A stretch of DNA of 5,087 nucleotides from an uncultured Bacteroidales bacterium (lineage in GTDB: Bacteria > Bacteroidota > Bacteroidia > Bacteroidales > Muribaculaceae), in assembly GCA_900554345.1 (NCBI GenBank), contig USHH01000163.1:1-5087 (forward strand), read 5' to 3'. Below, one piece after another: positions 1 through 5,087 of this stretch. Below the pieces are notes generated by a model. It was not told where the DNA came from. It saw nothing but the letters and a program-made list of their open reading frames with translations, and searched no databases. Position 1 is the stretch's first letter. Each line of letters begins with the position of its first letter. The position numbers were made by a program, and so were the translations under genes.

Positions 1-574
1 TCATCTCATTGGCGTTGCTGTGGCCGGGGGTGTCGGCCGAGGCCACACTGAGGTGCGCCATCACCACGAGAGGCAGCCCGTCGTCGTGCGAGTCGCGCGT
101 ATGGGCGATGGCGAGGGGAAAGAAGTCGTCGGGCAGGTTGCGGCTGTGGGCGAAGGGTAGGGCGAGTATGTGTCCCTTCCCTTCGATGGTGAAGGTCACG
201 GCGTCGGCCATCTCGCCGGGATCGCCGGCCGAGCCCCCGTGGAGGCTCCCTATGGTCTCGATACCGAGGCGCGTCATCAGGGGTGCGTGCGCCTCGTGGC
301 GCGAGGGGCTGTCGTGGTTGCCGGCCGTGAGTATCATAAGCATGTCGCGCCCTCCGGCCTCGCGCATCTCCACGAGGGCTTCCGACAGCATCGTCTGGGC
401 TGCCGCCGAGGGTGTGGAGGTGTCGAAGATGTCGCCGCTCACAAGCAGTGCGTCGGGATGCTCTTCGCTGATGATGCGGGCTATGTCGCTGAGCATCTTC
501 CTCTGCTCGGGGAGGCGGTCCCAGCTCATGAATGTCTGGCCTATATGCCAGTCGGATGTGTGGAGTATCTTCAT
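1..574 (-). CDS. sbcD: SbcD-type DNA repair exonuclease subunit, N-terminal part (cut by window edge)
   Basis: Reading leftward from the ATG at 574-572, an open frame of 191 codons runs off the left edge. It has the calcineurin-like metallophosphoesterase motifs in order: D8-W-H10 in the opening HTSDWHIGQ, G47-D48-I-F-D51, G85-N86-H87-D88, and a later metal-ligand candidate H174 in MAHLS. The opening MKILHTSDWHIGQ and the GDIFDT and AGNHDS contexts match SbcD (Mre11-like nuclease) rather than generic phosphoesterases. In known systems SbcD pairs with the SMC-like ATPase SbcC and cleaves DNA hairpins and blocked ends in the cytoplasm. SbcD proteins are about 400 residues, so roughly half is missing here. 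An sbcC gene would be expected to the left but is not in view. The start is supported by the family's N-terminal motif and a promoter just upstream. It is transcribed divergently from the Sel1 gene. Confidence 0.9.
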   Translation of the reverse strand, partial: MKILHTSDWHIGQTFMSWDRLPEQRKMLSDIARIISEEHPDALLVSGDIFDTSTPSAAAQTMLSEALVEMREAGGRDMLMILTAGNHDSPSRHEAHAPLMTRLGIETIGSLHGGSAGDPGEMADAVTFTIEGKGHILALPFAHSRNLPDDFFPLAIAHTRDSHDDGLPLVVMAHLSVASADTPGHSNANEM

Positions 575-597
575 CTGGTATTTATTTTCCGGGGTCT

Positions 598-629
598 CAA
601 AATTACGAATTATATCCGAGTTGAGTAAA
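598..629 (-). promoter_or_regulatory. Probable Bacteroidota-type promoter for the sbcD-like gene
   Basis: On the minus strand TAATTTTG (605 to 598) matches the -7 consensus TAnnTTTG. TTTA (629 to 626), 20 nt upstream, matches three of four bases of the -33 TTTG box. Transcription would start near 590-594, giving a leader of about 20 nt before the ATG at 574. The spacing equals that of the divergent promoter for the Sel1 gene. This is a sequence match only. Confidence 0.5.
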
Positions 630-645
630 ATGTATTTGTTAAATT

Positions 646-661
646 AATGCAAATTTGCATT
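646..661. promoter_or_regulatory. Perfect 16-bp palindrome, candidate operator
   Basis: The sequence AATGCAAATTTGCATT is a perfect inverted repeat with no spacer, centred between 653 and 654. It contains the TTTG (654-657) used as the -33 box of the rightward promoter, so a dimeric protein bound here could block or modulate the Sel1 gene. It lies about 17 bp upstream of the leftward promoter's -33 box. No regulator gene is present in the window. The AT-rich core could arise by chance, so operator function is an inference. Confidence 0.4.
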
Positions 662-685
662 GCTGCTGTATTTTACTTACTTTTG
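654..685 (+). promoter_or_regulatory. Bacteroidota-type promoter for the Sel1-repeat gene
   Basis: TTTG at 654-657 and TACTTTTG at 678-685 are full matches to the Bacteroidota -33 (TTTG) and -7 (TAnnTTTG) boxes, separated by 20 nt, which fits the usual spacing for the primary sigma factor of this phylum. Transcription should begin near 690, leaving a leader of about 19 nt before the ATG at 709. The leader is AT-rich and has no clear Shine-Dalgarno motif, as is common in this phylum. Confidence 0.7.
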
Positions 686-708
686 CGTCAGATTAAAACA
701 ATTACGAC

Positions 709-1716
709 ATGAAGGTATCCAAGACATTAGCGGCCTTTCTATTGGCCGCCGGCTTCGCCTTGACCGGCTTAGCCCAGCAGACTTATATCATCAACTCGCT
801 CAAATATTCGCCGGAACTCGAGCAGTATGCCGAGAACGGCAACGCCACGGCCCAGAACAATCTCGGCGTCGTCTATCAGAAGGGGAGCGGCGTGGAGGCC
901 GACCTCGGGAAGGCCATCTACTGGTTTACCAAGGGAGCCGAGGGTGGCAACGACAAGGCGATGGTCAATCTCGGCGCCGCCTATCTGAAGGGAACGGGTG
1001 TCGACCAGAACATTCCTGAGGCGGTGCGGCTCTTTGAGAAGGCGGCGCTCCAGATGAACCAGGCCGCTTTCTATAATCTCGCCCTTCTATACAGGGAGGG
1101 GCTCGGGGTCGAGAAGAATCCGGAGACGGCTTTCCGGTATGCCCTGAAGGCCGCTGACGCCGATGAGGTCAGCGAGAGATTCGATGAGGATGCCCTCTTT
1201 AAAAAGGAGGATAAGGATATCAGCGGATCAGCCCAGTTCATGGTGTCTTCTTTCTACCATAGCGGCTTCGGCACGTCGCCCGACATGGAGAAGTCGATGC
1301 AGTATCTCAGGCGTGCGGCCGAGAACGACCATCCGGTGGCGGCATACATCATGGGCAATTTCTGCGAGAACGGCGCGGGCGTCGAGAAAAGCCTGTTTAT
1401 GTCCGAACGCTTCTACCGCAAAGCAGCCGACAACGGTTTCCCGTTGGCCGCATATCTGCTGGGTAGCCGCTACGCTACAGGCGATGTGTTCAAGAAAAAT
1501 GAGGAGAATGCCGTGAAATACCTCACGCTCGCGGTGGCTGACGGAGGGAATGTCCCGCCAGTGATTAAGGCCGACGCACTGCTCAAGCTCGCCGATCTCC
1601 TTGACGCCACGGGCTCTCCGGCCGATGCCGGGAAGGCTCAGTCCTACCGCTCACAGGCGTCGAAGCTCCCGGCTCCCGACCCTGCCCAGATCAGTCAGAT
1701 CCTCAACGACATCTGA
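709..1716 (+). CDS. Exported Sel1-like repeat protein
   Basis: This 335-residue protein begins with a signal peptide: K2 and K5, a hydrophobic stretch at about 7-21, and a likely cleavage after A22 (GLA/QQ). There is no lipobox cysteine, so a periplasmic or otherwise exported soluble protein is likely. The rest is built of about six Sel1/TPR-like helical repeats (roughly 46-80, 82-116, 118-150, 174-207, 209-243 and 245-280), seen as recurring A..NLG..Y..G.GV......A..W...AA patterns. A charged insert at about 151-173 splits the array into two groups of three. The C-terminal 55 residues are repeat-poor, with a proline/alanine-rich stretch near 320-327. Sel1 arrays are protein-interaction scaffolds; the partner here is unknown and no enzymatic domain is visible. 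The start is supported by the signal peptide and the promoter at 654-685. The gene stands alone, diverging from sbcD and converging on the ATPase gene. Confidence 0.9.
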   Translation: MKVSKTLAAFLLAAGFALTGLAQQTYIINSLKYSPELEQYAENGNATAQNNLGVVYQKGSGVEADLGKAIYWFTKGAEGGNDKAMVNLGAAYLKGTGVDQNIPEAVRLFEKAALQMNQAAFYNLALLYREGLGVEKNPETAFRYALKAADADEVSERFDEDALFKKEDKDISGSAQFMVSSFYHSGFGTSPDMEKSMQYLRRAAENDHPVAAYIMGNFCENGAGVEKSLFMSERFYRKAADNGFPLAAYLLGSRYATGDVFKKNEENAVKYLTLAVADGGNVPPVIKADALLKLADLLDATGSPADAGKAQSYRSQASKLPAPDPAQISQILNDI

Positions 1717-1725
1717 ATTCCCACG

Positions 1726-1746
1726 TTCTCTCCAGAGAGGAGAGAA
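1726..1746. other. Hairpin 10 nt after the Sel1 gene stop
   Basis: Arms TTCTCTCC (1726-1733) and GGAGAGAA (1739-1746) pair perfectly around a 5-nt loop. No U-run follows, so it is not a textbook terminator. It may protect the 3' end of the Sel1 mRNA or act together with the larger hairpin directly downstream. Confidence 0.4.
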
Positions 1747-1754
1747 TATGCAGC

Positions 1755-1791
1755 CTAATGAGGCTGTGTCATTACGACACAGCCTCATTAG
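1755..1791. terminator. Strong 16-bp hairpin in the convergent 3' region, probable bidirectional terminator
   Basis: CTAATGAGGCTGTGTC (1755-1770) and its exact reverse complement (1776-1791) form a perfect 16-bp stem with the loop ATTAC. It sits 38 nt after the Sel1 stop and beyond the ATPase gene's own terminator, between two convergent genes. There is no clear U-tract on either side, so the terminator role rests on position and stem strength. It could equally be a 3'-end stabilising structure or a member of a repeat family. Confidence 0.5.
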
Positions 1792-1814
1792 CATATCATC
1801 GTCCTGCTTATAAG

Positions 1815-1905
1815 CAATAAAGCCCGTGTCGCGGATCGACACGGGCTTCTATTGAGTCGTTGTCGCGTCTCTGATCGCTCAGAGGCTGCGGATGATTCAG
1901 AAATC
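1815..1905 (-). repeat. 90-bp direct repeat, copy A (3' end and terminator region of the ATPase gene)
   Basis: This stretch is about 92% identical to 3531-3620 in the same orientation: six substitutions and one extra base (C in the run at 1847-1851) by hand alignment. The block 1819-1874 is identical apart from that extra base. On the minus strand it starts in the last two sense codons and stop (GAT TTC TGA) of the ATPase gene, continues through a small imperfect hairpin (1867-1886) and ends with a 12-bp terminator-like hairpin (1820-1848). Similarity stops sharply at 1905/1906 and fades to the left of 1815. Confidence 0.9.
1820..1848 (-). terminator. Intrinsic-type terminator of the ATPase gene (copy A)
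   Basis: AAGCCCGTGTCG (1820-1831) pairs perfectly with CGACACGGGCTT (1837-1848) around a 5-nt loop. On the minus strand the stem ends in CTT followed by TATTGCTTAT, a modest U-rich tail, about 50 nt after the ATPase stop codon. The A and T bases flanking the stem could allow it to act on the opposite strand too, for the Sel1 gene. Confidence 0.65.
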
Positions 1906-3462
1906 AGAGATCACCCATCTGTCGATGTTGCGTGTCTCCGGTGAGATATTCACGCCGACCTTGATGATTCGCTTATGGTTTAGCGAATTCTTGAAGGGCA
2001 GGGCATATTCCTTTTCATTGATCTGGTCGAGTCCTTCCTCAGGAGTCGCGCCATACTTGAATTCAACTATATATATTGCCTTGGGCCCTTCAAGCACCAT
2101 GTCCATGCGGCCGCGCGACGTGCGTCTCTCCACATCGGTATCGATTCCCACCAGCCGCGAGATTATGAGGATGTCCTTTTGCCACTGGGGTTCCGTATTG
2201 GTGTTGCTCATATAAGGTATGCCGGCCAGGAACGATTTCAGCTCGTTGAGAAATCCCTCGATGTCATCATGCCTGATGTAATCTTTCAGCGAGCGGACGA
2301 AGTCTGCAGATCCTGTGGCGTCACCGCCGTCCATCATTGTCATCAGGTCGCGGAAGAATCCGTTGCGGACCTCGGCGTTGGGATAGCCGAGTGTGAACTC
2401 CGGTTCCTCATCCTGAATATCACAGCCCTTTATGGTCAGATAACCGGTATAGAAGCAGGCCAGCGCTAAGTTGTTGCCGACGACGTCTCCGCTCTCCAAT
2501 GTGGATTGCGATACAACATACCCCTCTAGATCCGGCGTCCCCCAGTCTTTGTCCAGAAACTGTCTGGCCAGTCTTGTGGGGGTGCCGGACTGAAACCAAT
2601 AGTCACCGATATTGCGGTAGTATAGCGCCTTAACCAGACTGTATGGGTTATAAACGTCAATCATATCTTCTGAGAAATGATAGCCGTCGTATTGCTTTTT
2701 CAGCCTGAGCATGGTTTCCTCCGGCTCCCATTTGCGTCTGCGTCCCAGCTCCACTATGCCTTCGCTGAAATTATCGGTAAGCTCCTCGGTCGTTATGCCG
2801 CAGATGGCCGCATAACGAGTGTCGAGCGATATGTCGAGCAGGTTGTTCAGGCCGCTGAAGATGTTTATCTGTCCGAGTTTCCCCACCCCTGTCAGGAATA
2901 CGAACTTCAGGTAGTCGGAATTGGCCTTCATCACGCGGTAGAAGTCGTGGAGTGTCCTGCGGTTGGCAGTCTCCAGCTCCTTGTCGCCGCAGACATCCAC
3001 TACCGGACTGTCGTATTCATCCACAAGCACCACCACCTGTCGGCCAGTGAGCCGGTAGACGTCACGTATAAGCTTGTCGAAGCGCCAGTAGGGGGAACAT
3101 CCGGCCTGAAGGGTGGTGTATTCCTTTTCCCATTCGCCGACGGCTTTCCCCAGGAAATCGGTCAGGTCGTCGGCATTCCTGTATCCCGCACGTGACAGGT
3201 CGAGATGAAGCACGGTATACCGCGGCCATTCCTCCGGTTCCAGACGGTCGATGGCGAGTCCGCGGAATAACTCCCGGTTGCCCCGGAAATAGTTCTCCAT
3301 GGTGGAGACCAGCAGGCTTTTGCCAAACCGGCGCGGCCGGCTCAGGAAGTAGAAGGCACCCTGGCTCACGAGCTCATGAAGATAAACAGTCTTATCGACG
3401 TAGAGGTATCCTTCCTCACGCATCTTGCGGAAACTCTGTATTCCTATGGGATATTTCGTCAT
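1897..3462 (-). CDS. AAA-ATPase-like / PD-(D/E)XK nuclease-like protein (PF09820 + PF08011 type)
   Basis: This 521-residue protein has the two-domain layout of a family common and often multi-copy in Bacteroidales. The N-terminal AAA-ATPase-like domain opens with YPIGIQSF and YVDKT (about 4-25). It has a P-loop in SRPRRFGKSLL (41-51; K48 and S49), which lacks the usual first glycine but is typical of this family, and a Walker B segment VVVLVDEYDSP (143-153; D148, E149). A sensor-like segment FLTGVGKLG lies near 188-196. The C-terminal domain carries a PD-(D/E)XK pattern: D454 in GRMDM, E467-F-K469, and Q480. All expected residues are present, so the gene looks intact. Its biological role is not established; nucleic-acid cleavage is inferred from the fold. 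The ATG at 3462 fits the family N terminus and lies about 28 nt from a -7 box. The gene is leftward, monocistronic in appearance, and bracketed by 90-bp direct repeats, which hints at acquisition or duplication. Confidence 0.9.
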   Translation of the reverse strand: MTKYPIGIQSFRKMREEGYLYVDKTVYLHELVSQGAFYFLSRPRRFGKSLLVSTMENYFRGNRELFRGLAIDRLEPEEWPRYTVLHLDLSRAGYRNADDLTDFLGKAVGEWEKEYTTLQAGCSPYWRFDKLIRDVYRLTGRQVVVLVDEYDSPVVDVCGDKELETANRRTLHDFYRVMKANSDYLKFVFLTGVGKLGQINIFSGLNNLLDISLDTRYAAICGITTEELTDNFSEGIVELGRRRKWEPEETMLRLKKQYDGYHFSEDMIDVYNPYSLVKALYYRNIGDYWFQSGTPTRLARQFLDKDWGTPDLEGYVVSQSTLESGDVVGNNLALACFYTGYLTIKGCDIQDEEPEFTLGYPNAEVRNGFFRDLMTMMDGGDATGSADFVRSLKDYIRHDDIEGFLNELKSFLAGIPYMSNTNTEPQWQKDILIISRLVGIDTDVERRTSRGRMDMVLEGPKAIYIVEFKYGATPEEGLDQINEKEYALPFKNSLNHKRIIKVGVNISPETRNIDRWVISDF

Positions 3463-3489
3463 CTTTCAGCGCTTTTACTCTTGTGTCCA

Positions 3490-3517
3490 CAAATATACGA
3501 AAAAATTCTTATTCAAC
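3490..3517 (-). promoter_or_regulatory. Probable promoter of the ATPase gene
   Basis: On the minus strand TATATTTG (3497 to 3490) is an exact match to the -7 consensus TAnnTTTG. The best -33 candidate is GTTG (3517 to 3514), only 16 nt upstream and one base off, so the upstream half is weak. Transcription would start near 3484, giving a leader of about 20 nt. The promoter lies just outside repeat copy B, so the segment between the repeats carries its own promoter and gene. Confidence 0.5.
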
Positions 3518-3530
3518 CATGTCTTCTGAA

Positions 3531-3620
3531 CAACAAAGCCCGTGTCGCGGATCGACACGGGCTTTATTGAGTCGTTGTCGCGTCTCTGAGTGCTCAGAGA
3601 CAGCGGATGGTTCAGAAATC
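3531..3620 (-). repeat. 90-bp direct repeat, copy B (3' end and terminator region of the ABM gene)
   Basis: This is the second copy of the repeat at 1815-1905, in the same orientation and 1716 bp away. On the minus strand it begins in the last two codons and stop of the ABM gene (GAT TTC TGA), then holds a perfect small hairpin (3582-3589 with 3594-3601) and a terminator-like hairpin (3535-3565). Five of the six substitutions between copies lie in the 3587-3613 part, near the gene ends; the terminator part is almost unchanged. Confidence 0.9.
3535..3565 (-). terminator. Intrinsic-type terminator after the dnaK-ABM unit (copy B)
   Basis: AAAGCCCGTGTCG (3535-3547) and CGACACGGGCTTT (3553-3565) form a perfect 13-bp stem with the loop CGGAT. 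On the minus strand the stem is followed by GTTGTTC, so the U-rich tail TTTGTTGTT is short but recognisable. It lies about 47 nt after the ABM stop and just upstream of the ATPase promoter, so it would separate the two transcription units. Confidence 0.65.
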
Positions 3621-3890
3621 GAATCTCTCGAGTGTGAGCGTCGCCACTTTCTCGATCTCCGGCACGAGGCGCTGGAAATGCGCCGACGCCATGTGGGCCT
3701 TCAGCGACTTCTCGTCGCGCCACGTCTCGTAGATCATCAGGCGGTCGCTGCTTGTGAGCGATTCCAGAAGGTCGTATTCCAGACATCCGTCATCGTGGAG
3801 CGAGAGCTCCACCAGTTCGGTAGCCAGGGCGATCGCCTTCTTCCTGTTTTCATCGGTCTCCGCTACGAGACCGCAGTTTAGTCTGACCAT
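3612..3890 (-). CDS. Small ABM-fold protein (putative quinol monooxygenase, YgiN-like)
   Basis: This 92-residue protein matches the antibiotic biosynthesis monooxygenase (ABM, PF03992) family in length and pattern. It has an N-terminal strand (MVRLNCGLVA), a helix (about 14-31), GCLEYDLLES (35-44), LMIYETWRDEKSLKAHM (51-67) and a closing strand LTLERFDF. Y39, W57 and H66, typical of the family, are present, and H71 lies nearby. Such proteins form dimeric ferredoxin-like barrels; some oxidise quinols or aromatic substrates without cofactors, but the substrate here cannot be told from sequence. There is no signal peptide, so it is probably cytoplasmic. Its ATG is 9 nt after the dnaK stop, with no obvious Shine-Dalgarno in the gap, so cotranscription and perhaps translational coupling with dnaK are likely. 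Its last two codons and stop lie within repeat copy B. Confidence 0.85.
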   Translation of the reverse strand: MVRLNCGLVAETDENRKKAIALATELVELSLHDDGCLEYDLLESLTSSDRLMIYETWRDEKSLKAHMASAHFQRLVPEIEKVATLTLERFDF

Positions 3891-3899
3891 ATCCGGAAT

Positions 3900-5087
3900 T
3901 TACTTCACTTCCTCGAAGTCGACGTCAGTGACGTCTTTCTCCTCGTGGTGGTCGTTGTGGCCCGGCTGAGGACCTGCCTGCTGGCCGGCCGCTCCCTGCT
4001 GCTGGGCGTTGTAGATATCCTGCGATGCTGCCTGGAAAGCGTCGGTCACTGCCTTCTCGGCCGAGTCGATGTCTTCCACGAGCTGACGTTTGTGTACGTC
4101 TTTCAGCCTGTCGAGAGCGCTCTCGATAGCGGCTTTCTTGTCGGCCGGAATCTTGTCGCCGAGCTCCTTGAGCTGCTTCTCGGTCTGGAAGATCACGCTG
4201 TCGGCGTGGTTGAGCTTGTCGATTCTCTCCTTGGCTTTCCTGTCGGCCTCCTCATTGGCCTTGGCCTCGTCGCGCATGCGCTGGATCTCGGAGTCGCTCA
4301 GACCGCTCGAAGCCTCGATACGGATCGACTGCTCCTTGCCTGTGGCCTTGTCTTTGGCCGATACCTGAAGGATGCCGTTTGCGTCTACCTCGAATGTCAC
4401 CTCGATCTGGGGCACGCCACGCGGGGCGGGTGCGATGCCCGAAAGGTTGAACTCGCCGAGAAGCTTGTCGTCGGCTGCCATCGGACGCTCGCCCTGGAGC
4501 ACACGGATGGTCACCTCAGGCTGGTTGTCGGCTGCCGTCGAGAAGGTCTCGCTCTTCCTTGTAGGAATCGTGGTGTTGGCCTCGATGAGCTTCGTCATCA
4601 CGCCGCCGAGGGTCTCGATACCGATCGAGAGGGGCACTACGTCGAGAAGGAGCACATCCTTCACGTCGCCGCTGAGCACGCCACCCTGGATGGCCGCGCC
4701 GATGGCCACTACCTCATCGGGGTTGACGCCCTTGTTGGGCTCCTTGCCGAAAATCTCCTTCACTTTCTGCTGGATGGCCGGGATACGGGTCGATCCGCCC
4801 ACGAGGATCACCTCATCGATCTGCGATGCCGTGTAGCCGGCATCCTTGAGCGCCTTCACGCAAGGCTCGGCCACGGCGTCGATCAGATCAGAGGCGAGCT
4901 GCTCGAACTTGGCTCTCGTCAGGGTCTTCACGAGGTGCTTCGGGCCGGATGCCGTAGCTGTGATATACGGAAGGTTGATCTCGGTGGATGTGGAGCTTGA
5001 AAGCTCGATCTTGGCTTTCTCGGCAGCCTCCTTGAGACGCTGCATGGCCATCGGGTCCTTGCGCAGGTCGATGCCGTTCTCGGTCTG
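3900..5087 (-). CDS. dnaK: Chaperone DnaK (Hsp70), C-terminal part (cut by window edge)
   Basis: The frame is open to the right edge, adding 12 residues (QTENGIDLRKDP) before the internal Met at 5051, so that Met is not the true start. The 395 residues seen are about 60% of a DnaK of roughly 640 residues. Visible in order are the end of the nucleotide-binding domain, with VILVGGSTRIP (about 93-103 of the fragment) and NPDEVVAIGAA (122-132); the interdomain linker VLLLDVVPLS (145-154); the substrate-binding beta-domain (TLGGVMTKLIEANTTIP onward, including VLQGER); and the helical lid (about 260-350). A Gln/Gly-rich, then His/acidic tail ends in DVDFEEVK, the usual DnaK C-terminal type. DnaK is the ATP-driven cytoplasmic Hsp70 that works with DnaJ and GrpE. 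The promoter lies outside the window. The ABM gene follows after 9 nt. Confidence 0.97.
   Translation of the reverse strand, partial: QTENGIDLRKDPMAMQRLKEAAEKAKIELSSSTSTEINLPYITATASGPKHLVKTLTRAKFEQLASDLIDAVAEPCVKALKDAGYTASQIDEVILVGGSTRIPAIQQKVKEIFGKEPNKGVNPDEVVAIGAAIQGGVLSGDVKDVLLLDVVPLSIGIETLGGVMTKLIEANTTIPTRKSETFSTAADNQPEVTIRVLQGERPMAADDKLLGEFNLSGIAPAPRGVPQIEVTFEVDANGILQVSAKDKATGKEQSIRIEASSGLSDSEIQRMRDEAKANEEADRKAKERIDKLNHADSVIFQTEKQLKELGDKIPADKKAAIESALDRLKDVHKRQLVEDIDSAEKAVTDAFQAASQDIYNAQQQGAAGQQAGPQPGHNDHHEEKDVTDVDFEEVK

Noticed and set aside
9..647. Plus-strand open frames over the sbcD-like region, including 170-628
   Set aside because: The minus strand encodes an unmistakable SbcD N terminus with all phosphoesterase motifs; the plus-strand translations are low-complexity shadows.
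1867..1886. Compensatory base changes in the small hairpin of the two repeat copies
   Set aside because: Checked base by base: copy B pairs perfectly but copy A has one pair weakened (mismatch on the minus strand), so there is no covariation to support a selected RNA structure.
1815..3620. The repeat-bracketed segment as an insertion sequence or integron cassette
   Set aside because: There is no transposase, integrase, terminal inverted repeats or recognisable attC site, and the direct repeats are far longer than IS target duplications.
1651..3786. Short minus-strand frames at 1651-1842 and 3475-3786 that share the peptide SIRDTGF
   Set aside because: The shared peptide comes from the duplicated terminator hairpin, not from a conserved small protein; the frames otherwise differ and overlap real genes or 3' regions.
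2677..3881. Plus-strand frames at 2677-3195 and 3192-3881 opposite the ATPase and ABM genes
   Set aside because: They are antisense to well-supported genes, cross gene boundaries and the repeat, and have no family resemblance.
3945..5000. Long open frame (351 codons) on the plus strand opposite dnaK
   Set aside because: It lies fully antisense to a clear DnaK coding region. Such frames arise from GC-rich codon bias in conserved genes, and its translation shows no recognisable domain or initiation signals.

Overview
The window most likely comes from a member of the Bacteroidales, possibly a gut Muribaculaceae-type genome. Three things point there: Bacteroidota-type promoters (TTTG, 20 nt, TAnnTTTG) with short leaders, weak or absent Shine-Dalgarno sequences, and DnaK, SbcD and AAA-ATPase/PDDEXK proteins of Bacteroidales character. 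The family-level guess is an inference only. The DNA is rather GC-rich in genes and AT-rich in promoter regions. There is no rRNA, tRNA, CRISPR array or transposase in view.

Layout, left to right. (1) 1-574, minus: the N-terminal 191 residues of an SbcD-type DNA repair nuclease, cut by the left edge. (2) 575-708: a compact divergent promoter region with back-to-back Bacteroidota promoters and a perfect 16-bp palindrome overlapping the -33 box of the rightward promoter. (3) 709-1716, plus: an exported Sel1-repeat protein. (4) 1717-1896: a convergent 3' region with two strong hairpins followed by the first copy of a 90-bp repeat carrying a terminator. (5) 1897-3462, minus: an AAA-ATPase-like / PD-(D/E)XK nuclease-like protein (PF09820 + PF08011 architecture), with its own promoter just upstream. 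(6) 3531-3620: the second copy of the 90-bp repeat. (7) 3612-3890, minus: a small antibiotic-biosynthesis-monooxygenase (ABM) fold protein. (8) 3900-5087, minus: the C-terminal 395 residues of the chaperone DnaK, cut by the right edge and separated from the ABM gene by only 9 nt.

How the parts fit. DnaK and the ABM protein look like one leftward transcription unit ending in the repeat-borne terminator at 3531-3620. The ATPase/nuclease gene then has its own promoter and ends in a second, about 92% identical copy of that same 3' region. The ATPase gene is therefore bracketed by direct repeats about 1.7 kb apart, and each repeat spans the final two codons and the stop of the gene before it. This is the most notable structure in the window. 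It suggests that the ATPase gene arrived as a cassette or by duplication of the 3' region, or that the repeat belongs to a dispersed terminator family. I see no clear evidence of a complete new defence or mobile system.
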